In this document: positions 6,447 through 12,764 of the stretch, in pieces
Numbering within the stretch: position 1 is the first letter of the stretch
Layout: every line of letters starts with the position of its first letter
From: Gammaproteobacteria bacterium
Lineage (GTDB): Bacteria; Pseudomonadota; Gammaproteobacteria; Chromatiales; Chromatiaceae
Assembly: GCA_030625445.1 (NCBI GenBank)
Contig: DAOUQU010000016.1
Span: 1-12,764, forward strand
Length of the DNA: 12,764 nucleotides
Reading direction: 5' to 3'
The notes under the pieces: model-generated
The model's database searches: none
Told to the model about the DNA's origin: nothing
What the model saw: the letters and a program-made list of their open reading frames with translations, nothing else
Made by a program: the position numbers and the translations under genes

Positions 6447-7040
6447 ATGAGTAACCAACAGAAAAGCCAAACCACACTCCTTAAGCGTAGAGGATTTTTG
6501 ATCGGAACGGCCGCAGTGGTTGCCGCAACTGCGCTGCCTGCGGTTTACGCAACATCAAGAAAAAAAGCACGCGGTGTACGCGCGCTTTCCCTGACAAATG
6601 TCCACACGGGTGAGACAACCAGGGTCGATTACTGGATCGACGGCCGCTATCAGCCCGAGGCGCTTGCAGAGATTGATTTAATTCTGCGGGATCATCGAGA
6701 CAACGAAGTCTGCTCCATTGACACCAGGCTCATCGATCTGTTGTACAACGTCAATCAAAAAACCATTTGCAACTCGGCAAAGTGTTTTCAGATTCTCTCG
6801 GGATACCGTTCTCCCAAAACCAATCGCATGCTGCGCAGAAGGGGATCCCGCGTTGCCAAGAACAGTCTGCACATGACGGGCAAGGCGATCGATATCAAAT
6901 TACCGGGTGTTGGCAACTCCAATCTCTTTAATGCAGCGACTTCACAGAGGGGAGGCGGCGTTGGTTATTACGGTTCCAGCTTCGTTCATATGGATGTCGG
7001 TAAAGTGCGCACCTGGGGGAAAAAAAATCGCTACGGCTGA
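6447..7040 (+). CDS. mepK: MepK/YcbK-like murein endopeptidase (M15A-like, DUF882), Tat-exported
   Basis: Periplasmic zinc peptidase of the YcbK family; E. coli MepK cleaves mDAP-mDAP (3-3) and also 4-3 crosslinks, opening the sacculus for growth. The 197 residues begin with a twin-arginine signal (KRRGFLIG, then a hydrophobic stretch ending near AVYA, residue 35). The core shows LTNVHTGE, the ILSGYRSPKTN block, and the metal site SLHMTGKAID (H142, D149) with FVHMD (H181), plus GGVGYY just before it. Two Cys lie close together (C108 and C113) with a third at C89; I do not recall these in E. coli MepK. Gene order transpeptidase then mepK matches E. coli ycbB-ycbK. The ribosome site is weak; the start is chosen because it sits just before the Tat motif at the usual distance. 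Confidence 0.93.
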   Translation: MSNQQKSQTTLLKRRGFLIGTAAVVAATALPAVYATSRKKARGVRALSLTNVHTGETTRVDYWIDGRYQPEALAEIDLILRDHRDNEVCSIDTRLIDLLYNVNQKTICNSAKCFQILSGYRSPKTNRMLRRRGSRVAKNSLHMTGKAIDIKLPGVGNSNLFNAATSQRGGGVGYYGSSFVHMDVGKVRTWGKKNRYG

Positions 7041-7079
7041 TTGATACCCACACTTTTTTATGAGGGCGAAACCTCTTTG

Positions 7080-7109
7080 AAGCCCCGTTCTTTGAGCGGG
7101 GTTTTTTTT
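7080..7109 (+). terminator. Rho-independent terminator after the MepK-like gene
   Basis: Stem CCCCG (7083-7087) pairs with CGGGG (7097-7101) across a 9-base loop, extended by A-T pairs at the base (7080-7081 with 7103-7104), and followed by eight T (7102-7109). It ends the transpeptidase-endopeptidase unit 40 bases after the mepK stop. Confidence 0.9.
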
Positions 7110-7254
7110 GTGCAAATGGTCAGGATGTGAAGGTTGCAATGGCACATTGTGTGGCGCGCCTCTCCTGATTCAAAATTCATCTCTGCGCGTTTTTCTTTCG
7201 AGCAAATTTCCCCTGCTTTTTTGTCTCAAACCACGCTGTAAAGGTTGATTTTAT

Positions 7255-7262
7255 GGTAGAAT
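7255..7262 (+). promoter_or_regulatory. Candidate extended -10 element for gyrA
   Basis: TAGAAT (7257-7262) preceded by GG within ATGG, close to a TGn extended -10, about 72 bases before the gyrA start. No good -35 lies 16-18 bases upstream. The rest of 7110-7334 holds a small palindrome (CAATG, GCA, CATTG at 7137-7149) and T-rich sequence; I see no other feature there. Confidence 0.35.
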
Positions 7263-7334
7263 TCATGACTTGTTGAACAATCACATCACCCTTGAAGACT
7301 AGGGCGTCAAAACCACCTTTGAAAACACCCCGCC

Positions 7335-9968
7335 ATGACTGAATTCGCCAAGGAAGTTCTCCCGATCAATCTCGAAGACGAGATGAAGCAATCCTATCTG
7401 GATTATGCAATGAGCGTCATTGTCGGGCGCGCCCTGCCTGATGTCCGGGATGGCTTGAAGCCGGTTCACCGCCGCGTTCTCTTTGCGATGCATGAACTGC
7501 GCAATGACTGGAACAAATCCTACAAGAAGTCAGCCCGTATCGTTGGTGATGTCATCGGTAAATATCATCCGCATGGCGATACTGCGGTCTATGACACCAT
7601 CGTGCGCATGGCGCAACCCTTCTCGTTGCGCTACATGCTCGTGGACGGCCAGGGTAACTTCGGCTCTGTCGATGGCGACTCTCCGGCCGCCATGCGCTAT
7701 ACCGAAATTCGCATGTCAAAAATCGCCCACTCTCTGCTTCAGGACCTTGAAAAGGAGACGGTTGATTTTGTGGCGAATTACGATGGTTCGGAGCATGAAC
7801 CTTCGGTGTTGCCAACAAGAGTTCCGAATCTGCTGGTCAACGGGTCATCCGGCATTGCTGTCGGCATGGCGACCAATGTCCCGCCGCATAACCTGAGTGA
7901 GACTATCAACGCCTGTCTCGCGCTGATCGAAAATCCTGACCTCGGCTACAGGGAACTCATGGAATATCTTCCGGGCCCCGATTTTCCGACCCAGGGAATC
8001 ATCAACGGCGCTCGTGGAATTGACGAAGCCTATCGTACGGGGCGAGGCCGCATCTACCTGCGCGCACGTGCAGAGAGTGAGGAGTTTGATCACGGACGCC
8101 TGCGTATCATCGTCACGGAGTTGCCGTACCAGGTCAACAAGGCGCGGCTGCTGGAAAAAATCGCTGAACTGGTCAAGGAAAAAAAACTCGAAGGTATCAC
8201 CGGTTTGCGTGACGAATCCGACAAGGATGGCATGCGCATGGTGATCGAGCTCAGACGAGGCGAAGTCTACGAAGTGGTGCTGAACAACCTCTACAAGCAG
8301 ACCCAGATGCAGAACGTATTCGGCATCAACATGGTTGCCCTGGTGAATGGCCAGCCGCGTCTGTTGAACCTGAAACAGATACTCGAGCTGTTTCTGCGTC
8401 ACCGCCGCGAGGTGGTTACCCGGCGCACCCTGTTTGAACTGCGCAAGGCCAGGGATCGTGCGCATATCCTCGAAGGACTCGCCGTCGCACTGGCCAATAT
8501 CGATGAGATTATCGCGCTCATCAAGAAGGCTGCGAATCCTGCCGAGGCCAGAAGCGGGTTGATGGAGAGATACTGGACGTCGGGACCACTCGAAGCGATG
8601 TTGCAGCGCAGTGGCGCCGATGCAACCAAACCGGAGGATCTTGCCGAAGGGTTTGGCCTGAGCGAACAGGGCTACCGCCTTACCGAAAAGCAGGCCCAGG
8701 CGATTCTGGATCTGCGTCTGCAGAAGCTCACCGGCTTGGAGCAGGAGAAAATTCTCAACGAGTTTGAGGAGATTTTGGAGCTCATTGGCGAGCTGCTGGA
8801 TATTCTCTCCAGCGCGGATCACCTCATGGATGTCATTCGAGAAGAGTTGCAGTTGATCAACGAGCAGTTCGGCGACGAGAGGCGTACGCAAATCATTGCA
8901 AACCAGCTTGATTTGACCACCGAAGATCTGATCACGCAAGAGGATATGGTGGTGACCTTCTCCCACCTGGGTTATGCAAAGTCGCAGCCGCTCGATGCCT
9001 ACCGCGCACAGCGGCGTGGTGGCAAAGGCAAAACAGCGACCAAAAACAAGGGTGAAGATTTCGTCGACAAGCTGTTTGTCGCCAATACGCATGACACCAT
9101 TCTGTGTTTCTCCAGTCGCGGCAAGGTCTACTGGCTCAAGGTGTACCAGCTGCCGCAGGCCGGCAGAGCCGCACGTGGACGGCCGATGAACAACCTGCTG
9201 CCGCTTGAAGAGGGGGAACGCATCACAGCGGTGCTGCCGATACGCGACTATGCGGATGACAAGTTCGTCTTCATGGCGACCAGTTCCGGCACCGTAAAAA
9301 AGACGCCGTTGACGGCGTTCTCGCGTCCATTGAAGAGCGGTATCATCGCACTTGGACTGCGTGACGATGACCGCCTCATTGGCGTCGATATCACCGATGG
9401 CTCACAGGATGTGATGCTGTTCAGCTCCGAGGGAAAGGCGATCCGCTTCAATGAGTCCAATGTGCGATCTATGGGACGTACGGCGACTGGTGTGCGCGGC
9501 ATCAGGCTTTCCGGAAAGCATGAGGTGATCTCGCTGATCATTGCACGCGACGATGCCAAGGTGTTGACCGCCGTCGAAAATGGTTATGGCAAGTGCACCA
9601 CCATTGAGAACTACCCGATCAGGGGACGCGGCGGCATGGGGGTCATCTCCATCAAGACATCCGAGCGCAATGGCGCACAGATTGGCGCCGTACTGGTCGA
9701 TGATGGCGATGAAATTATGTTGATTACCGATGGTGGTACGCTGGTGCGCACCCAGGTTGCGGGTATCTCGGTCACGAGCCGCAGCACCCAGGGTGTGAAA
9801 CTCATCAACCTGAGCAAGAAAGAACACCTCATCGGCATAGAACGCATCGTCTCTCTCGACGAAGAGGGGGATGACGAAGCGGAAGAGGAGAGTGGTGATG
9901 ATGCATCCACACAGGGTTCTGAAGAGAGCACCGAAGATATTACTATAGAGAATGATTCAACGGAGTAG
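7335..9968 (+). CDS. gyrA: DNA gyrase subunit A
   Basis: The breakage-reunion subunit of gyrase (A2B2), which introduces negative supercoils using ATP hydrolysed by GyrB. At 877 residues it is nearly the same length as E. coli GyrA (875), and residue numbers coincide in the N-terminal part. The catalytic Tyr is Y122 in AMRYTEIR. The quinolone region reads HPHGDTAVYDTIV, with T83 and D87. The GyrA box QRRGGKG lies at 559-565, just before the beta-pinwheel C-terminal domain, so this is gyrase and not ParC. The protein ends in a strongly acidic tail of about 40 residues (many Asp/Glu), as in other GyrA. The start matches the family N-terminus (LPINLEDEMKQSYLDYAMSV at 9-28), although no strong Shine-Dalgarno site precedes it. 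Stop codon and serC start are 7 bases apart. Confidence 0.99.
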   Translation: MTEFAKEVLPINLEDEMKQSYLDYAMSVIVGRALPDVRDGLKPVHRRVLFAMHELRNDWNKSYKKSARIVGDVIGKYHPHGDTAVYDTIVRMAQPFSLRYMLVDGQGNFGSVDGDSPAAMRYTEIRMSKIAHSLLQDLEKETVDFVANYDGSEHEPSVLPTRVPNLLVNGSSGIAVGMATNVPPHNLSETINACLALIENPDLGYRELMEYLPGPDFPTQGIINGARGIDEAYRTGRGRIYLRARAESEEFDHGRLRIIVTELPYQVNKARLLEKIAELVKEKKLEGITGLRDESDKDGMRMVIELRRGEVYEVVLNNLYKQTQMQNVFGINMVALVNGQPRLLNLKQILELFLRHRREVVTRRTLFELRKARDRAHILEGLAVALANIDEIIALIKKAANPAEARSGLMERYWTSGPLEAMLQRSGADATKPEDLAEGFGLSEQGYRLTEKQAQAILDLRLQKLTGLEQEKILNEFEEILELIGELLDILSSADHLMDVIREELQLINEQFGDERRTQIIANQLDLTTEDLITQEDMVVTFSHLGYAKSQPLDAYRAQRRGGKGKTATKNKGEDFVDKLFVANTHDTILCFSSRGKVYWLKVYQLPQAGRAARGRPMNNLLPLEEGERITAVLPIRDYADDKFVFMATSSGTVKKTPLTAFSRPLKSGIIALGLRDDDRLIGVDITDGSQDVMLFSSEGKAIRFNESNVRSMGRTATGVRGIRLSGKHEVISLIIARDDAKVLTAVENGYGKCTTIENYPIRGRGGMGVISIKTSERNGAQIGAVLVDDGDEIMLITDGGTLVRTQVAGISVTSRSTQGVKLINLSKKEHLIGIERIVSLDEEGDDEAEEESGDDASTQGSEESTEDITIENDSTE

Positions 9969-9975
9969 ATGATAG

Positions 9976-11058
9976 ATGACAAGGGTTTATAATTTCAGTG
10001 CAGGTCCGGCAGCGTTGCCGCAAGCGGTTCTGCAGATTGCACAACAGGAGATGCTTGAGTGGCGGGGTACAGGAATGTCGGTGATGGAGATGAGCCATCG
10101 CGGCAAATCTTATATGTCCATCGCCGCGCAAGCCGAGGCGGATCTGCGTGAGTTGATGGGGATTCCCAAGAACTACAAGGTGCTGTTCCTGCAGGGCGGC
10201 GCCTCATCCCAGTTTTCCATGATTCCAATGAATTTGTTGCAGGGAAGCGGAGTTGCCGACTATATCAATACCGGCGCCTGGTCCAAAAAAGCGATTGCAG
10301 AGGCGGGGCGCTACTGTGATGTGAATGTCGCAGCCAGCACTGAGATGAACAACTTTACCAGCGTTCCCTCTCAGGATCAGCTGACGTTGATGGATGATGC
10401 CGCCTACGTGCACTACACCCCAAATGAAACCATTGGCGGTGTTGAATTCTCCTACGTCCCGCAAACCGGTGACAAGCCGCTGATAGCAGACATGTCATCG
10501 ACCATTCTCTCCCGTTCCCTCGATGTTACGCAATTCGGTCTGATTTATGCCGGTGCGCAAAAGAATATCGGGCCGGCCGGGCTGACGTTGGTGATTGTGC
10601 GTGACGACCTGATTGGTGATGCACTGGCCGGTACGCCAACGATGTTTCAATACGCGACTCATGCAGAGAACGGCTCCATGTACAATACGCCGCCAACCTA
10701 TGGCTGGTATCTTGCCGGGCTGGTGTTCCAGTGGCTCAAGGAGCTCGGTGGTTTGGACGCAATGGCGCAGATCAATGAACGCAAGGCGATGTTGCTGTAT
10801 GACGCCATCGACAACTCCGATTTCTATGCCAATCCGGTCGATCCGCAATGCCGTTCGTGGATGAATGTCCCCTTTACACTGGCAGATCCGGATCTCGATC
10901 CGCTGTTCCTCGAAGAGGCCGAAGCCGAAGGACTGGTAACTCTAAAGGGTCACAGATCCGTAGGTGGAATGCGCGCCAGTATCTACAATGCGATGCCGGA
11001 AGAGGGCGTCCAAAAATTGGTGGATTTTATGGCAAAATTTGAGAAAAAGCGCGGTTAA
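9976..11058 (+). CDS. serC: Phosphoserine aminotransferase SerC
   Basis: PLP enzyme that moves the amino group of glutamate to 3-phosphohydroxypyruvate, the second step of serine synthesis; in gammaproteobacteria it usually also serves the 4-phosphohydroxythreonine step of PLP synthesis. Cytoplasmic. The 360 residues have the family length. The protein opens with YNFSAGPAALP, continues with FLQGGASSQF (phosphate/PLP region), MSSTILSR and the PLP-lysine motif GAQKNIGPAG with K196, and ends with RASIYNAMP. It starts 7 bases after gyrA and its GGAG ribosome site lies within the last codons of gyrA, so co-transcription with gyrA is very likely. It is followed by a 312-base spacer filled with repeats before serA. 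Confidence 0.98.
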   Translation: MTRVYNFSAGPAALPQAVLQIAQQEMLEWRGTGMSVMEMSHRGKSYMSIAAQAEADLRELMGIPKNYKVLFLQGGASSQFSMIPMNLLQGSGVADYINTGAWSKKAIAEAGRYCDVNVAASTEMNNFTSVPSQDQLTLMDDAAYVHYTPNETIGGVEFSYVPQTGDKPLIADMSSTILSRSLDVTQFGLIYAGAQKNIGPAGLTLVIVRDDLIGDALAGTPTMFQYATHAENGSMYNTPPTYGWYLAGLVFQWLKELGGLDAMAQINERKAMLLYDAIDNSDFYANPVDPQCRSWMNVPFTLADPDLDPLFLEEAEAEGLVTLKGHRSVGGMRASIYNAMPEEGVQKLVDFMAKFEKKRG

Positions 11059-11156
11059 ATCCACAAAATATTTAACCACAGATAGACACAAGATAAACAC
11101 AGATAAAGGCGATTATTAAGAGAATAGCCGATGTGCGTCATTGAGTCCGTCAAGGC

Positions 11157-11229
11157 GTAGGGCGCAATAAACGACAGAGCATTGCGCCGCATGAAGAAGG
11201 TGCAATGCGCTTCGCTTATTGCACCCTAC
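11157..11229 (+). repeat. REP-like inverted hairpin pair with GTAG at both outer ends
   Basis: Hairpin 1: GTAG (11157-11160), stem GGCGCAAT (11161-11168) with ATTGCGCC (11181-11188). Hairpin 2 is the same unit inverted: GGTGCAAT (11199-11206) with ATTGCACC (11218-11225), then CTAC (11226-11229), which is GTAG on the other strand. Two head-on units are the layout of a BIME, and a 5' GTAG before a short hairpin is the hallmark of REP sequences mobilised by REP-associated tyrosine transposases (RAYTs). The outer arms TAGGGYGCAATAA also pair, so a long cruciform is possible. Confidence 0.85.
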
Positions 11230-11240
11230 AGGTTAATTCT

Positions 11241-11304
11241 GGTTCCCACGCTCCAGCGTGGTAACCCATACCAGGATATGCATTCCCACGCGGGAGCATG
11301 GGAA
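11241..11304 (+). repeat. Second palindromic repeat family (two hairpins, TTCCCACGC type)
   Basis: First hairpin: GGTTCCCACGCT (11241-11252), two-base loop, AGCGTGGTAACC (11255-11266), one mismatch. Second hairpin: TTCCCACGC (11283-11291), four-base loop, GCATGGGAA (11296-11304), one mismatch. The two share TTCCCACGC. Elements of this look are familiar from gammaproteobacterial intergenic regions, but I can cite no named family. Confidence 0.75.
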
Positions 11305-11370
11305 CGAGGGAAATATCCGTGTTCATCTGTGGTTAAAAGAATTTAACGATTCCCACCAGGATAAAAACTA

Positions 11371-12543
11371 ATGTATAAAATCTTGACGCTCAACAATATT
11401 TCCGTCACCGGCCTCGATCGTCTTTCCCGTGAAGAGTATGAGGTCTCATCCGAGTGCTCTGCTCCGGACGCCATCCTGGTGCGTTCTGCGAAGATGCATG
11501 ATATGGAGATTGCCGATTCCATCAAGGCGATAGGCCGTGCAGGAGCCGGCGTGAATAATATTCCAGTCGATGCAATGACAAAACGCGGCGTCCCGGTTTT
11601 CAATGCGCCCGGGGCCAACTCCAACGCGGTCAAGGAGCTGGTCATCGCGGCGATGCTGATGACCTCGCGCAATATTGCACCTGCATGGCAGTTTGCGCGC
11701 ACTCTTGAAGGGAGTGATGAGCAGATTCATAAAGATGTCGAGGCTGGAAAAAAGAATTTTGGCGGCTTTGAGCTGCCGGGGAGAACCCTTGGGGTGGTCG
11801 GACTGGGCGCCATCGGCATCCGCATCGCCAATGTGGCCATCAATCTGGGTATGAATGTCATCGGATACGACCCGAGTATTACCGTCAAAAGCGCCTGGCA
11901 GCTCGACTCAGCCGTGCAACAGGCGGTGAGTGTCGACGATCTGCTCTCTAAATCTGATTTTGTCACCTTTCATGTGCCATTGGTCGAAGGGACCAAAAAT
12001 ATGATCAATGCCAACCGTATCGCATTGATGCCGAAAAATTCGGTGCTGCTGAATTTTGCACGAGACGGCATCATCGACGATGTTGCTGTGATTGAAGCGC
12101 TGGACTCCGGTCATCTCTATGCCTATGCATGTGATTTTCCAAGCAACCTGCTGAAGCAGCATCCGCGCTGCCTGACGCTGCCGCATCTGGGAGCATCTAC
12201 CGTCGAGGCAGAGGATAACTGCGCCATCATGGTGGCTGAGCAGGTCAAGGACTACCTGAAAAATGGCAATATCATCAATTCGGTCAACATGCCTGAGATC
12301 CATCTGTCGCGCAGTGAGGGTTTTCGCCTTGCGGTCGTCAACTCCAATGTGCCGAATATGGTGGGGCAAATCTCTACCTTGCTGGCGGATGCAGGGCTCA
12401 ATATCATCGACATGGTCAACAAGTCCCATGATGATATTGCGGTGACGCTCATGGATGTGGATGCAAGGCCTTCAGATCAAACCATCGAAGAGATGGTTGC
12501 GGTTGAGGGTGTGCTGTCGGTGCGTTGTCTTGAGTGTGAGTGA
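11371..12543 (+). CDS. serA: D-3-phosphoglycerate dehydrogenase, short ACT-domain type
   Basis: NAD-dependent oxidation of 3-phosphoglycerate to 3-phosphohydroxypyruvate, which SerC next door aminates. At 390 residues it belongs to the short SerA class. Layout: N-terminal substrate domain with RAGAGVNNI and FNAPGANSNAVKELV; Rossmann domain with GLGAIG (144-149); NFARDG with the catalytic Arg R231; PHLGAST with the catalytic His H272; C-terminal ACT domain from about 317 (FRLAVVNSNVPNMVGQIST), the usual site for serine feedback. In the stretch between Arg and His, where most relatives carry the third catalytic residue (Glu), this protein reads CDFPSNLLKQHP (254-265) without a Glu. AGGA (11358-11361) gives a fair ribosome site 9 bases before the ATG. 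In Pseudomonas, serC is followed directly by pheA, so serA here is an insertion into that order, with REP elements on both sides. Confidence 0.93.
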   Translation: MYKILTLNNISVTGLDRLSREEYEVSSECSAPDAILVRSAKMHDMEIADSIKAIGRAGAGVNNIPVDAMTKRGVPVFNAPGANSNAVKELVIAAMLMTSRNIAPAWQFARTLEGSDEQIHKDVEAGKKNFGGFELPGRTLGVVGLGAIGIRIANVAINLGMNVIGYDPSITVKSAWQLDSAVQQAVSVDDLLSKSDFVTFHVPLVEGTKNMINANRIALMPKNSVLLNFARDGIIDDVAVIEALDSGHLYAYACDFPSNLLKQHPRCLTLPHLGASTVEAEDNCAIMVAEQVKDYLKNGNIINSVNMPEIHLSRSEGFRLAVVNSNVPNMVGQISTLLADAGLNIIDMVNKSHDDIAVTLMDVDARPSDQTIEEMVAVEGVLSVRCLECE

Positions 12544-12558
12544 GCGTGGAGAAAAACT

Positions 12559-12590
12559 GTAGGGTGCAATAAGCGACAGCGCATTGCACC
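12559..12590 (+). repeat. Single REP-like hairpin between serA and pheA
   Basis: GTAG (12559-12562), stem GGTGCAAT (12563-12570), 12-base loop, ATTGCACC (12583-12590). Same unit, orientation, loop length and near-same loop as hairpin 1 upstream of serA, and the inverse of hairpin 2. The stem is perfect over 8 bp. No T-run follows, so it is not an intrinsic terminator. Confidence 0.82.
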
Positions 12591-12610
12591 GAACATCAAG
12601 TCAACTGCAT

Positions 12611-12764
12611 ATGAGTGATAGCGAACAGTTAAACAACATACGCGACGAGATCGATGCCCTGGATCAGCAGATCCAGCAACTGATCAATCAACGCGCCGCC
12701 TGCGCGCAGGAAGTGGCGCGCATCAAACTGGCTGCAGATCCCGAAGATACCTGCTTTTATCGTC
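12611..12764 (+). CDS. pheA: Chorismate mutase/prephenate dehydratase (P-protein), 5' part only
   Basis: The first 51 codons of a gene cut by the window end. The visible part is an AroQ-type chorismate mutase helix: IRDEIDALD, then INQRAACAQEVARIK. The active-site residues R11, R28 and K39 fall at the same positions as in E. coli P-protein. The sequence goes on to an FYR motif typical of pseudomonad-like PheA. Calling it the two-domain PheA rather than a lone mutase rests on the gyrA-serC-pheA order. The product would turn chorismate to prephenate and then phenylpyruvate, towards phenylalanine. No strong ribosome site is visible before the ATG; translation may follow that of serA, whose stop is 67 bases upstream. 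Confidence 0.9.
   Translation, partial: MSDSEQLNNIRDEIDALDQQIQQLINQRAACAQEVARIKLAADPEDTCFYR

Larger units (their letters stand above)
11071..11337 (+). repeat. Outer palindromic element with 13-bp terminal inverted repeats
   Basis: TTTAACCACAGAT (11071-11083) and its exact reverse complement (11325-11337) bound a 267-base stretch in the serC-serA spacer. Inside the left end are 11-base near-repeats related to AGATAAACACA (about 11081-11106); inside the right end, ATCCGTGTTC continues the same theme in inverse. The interior holds two further repeat families (11157-11229 and 11241-11304). Bases 11107-11156 I do not recognise. No transposase ORF is present, so if mobile it would depend on an enzyme encoded elsewhere. 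Confidence 0.8.

Noticed and set aside
7137..7149. CAATG-GCA-CATTG palindrome between the mepK terminator and gyrA
   Set aside because: Only 5-bp arms and no link to a known regulator; far upstream of the candidate gyrA promoter.
7845..9092. A 415-codon open frame on the minus strand inside gyrA, and similar long antisense frames inside aroC, the transpeptidases and serC
   Set aside because: They lie opposite well-recognised genes, show no domain I recognise, and arise from codon bias of the sense gene.
12541..12556. TGAGTG/TGAGCG-like sequence at the serA stop as a fourth heptamer array
   Set aside because: The units do not keep 7-base register, so the likeness is weak.
12559..12590. Hairpin after serA as an intrinsic terminator
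   Set aside because: No T-run follows the stem, and it matches the REP units upstream of serA.

Overview
The window is a run of chromosomal core genes, all on the + strand, from what looks like a gammaproteobacterium. The order gyrA-serC-(serA)-pheA resembles the gyrA-serC-pheA cluster of Pseudomonas and Chromatiales-type bacteria. The pairing of a YcbB-type L,D-transpeptidase with a YcbK/MepK-type endopeptidase is also a gammaproteobacterial arrangement. The intergenic repeats (GTAG-type REP hairpins and other palindromic elements) suggest an environmental species with many small mobile repeats. I cannot name the genus from sequence alone.

Layout. Bases 30-2299: aroC (chorismate synthase) overlaps an MFS permease by one base. 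Bases 2370-6205: a tandem duplication of about 1.96 kb gives two paralogous YcbB/LdtD-like L,D-transpeptidases, each preceded by the same 30-base leader. Heptamer repeat arrays lie before, between and after them. Bases 6447-7040: a Tat-exported M15-type MepK-like endopeptidase, closed by a clear intrinsic terminator at 7080-7109. Bases 7335-11058: gyrA and serC, 7 bases apart. Bases 11059-11370: a gene-free spacer holding three nested palindromic repeat families. Bases 11371-12543: a short, ACT-domain SerA. Another REP copy follows, then the first 51 codons of pheA, cut by the window edge.

How the genes work together. aroC makes chorismate, which the chorismate mutase domain of PheA consumes. 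SerA and SerC are consecutive steps of serine synthesis. The two transpeptidases would make 3-3 (mDAP-mDAP) peptidoglycan crosslinks, and the MepK-like enzyme is of the family that cleaves them, so 2400-7040 is a small envelope-remodelling module.

I see no defence system, CRISPR array, phage or large mobile element, and no wholly new system. The points most worth following are: (a) the transpeptidase duplication bounded by 7-bp repeat arrays that also form the stop codons of two of the genes; (b) the layered repeat island and REP copies bracketing serA; (c) the apparent loss of the usual catalytic Glu in SerA.
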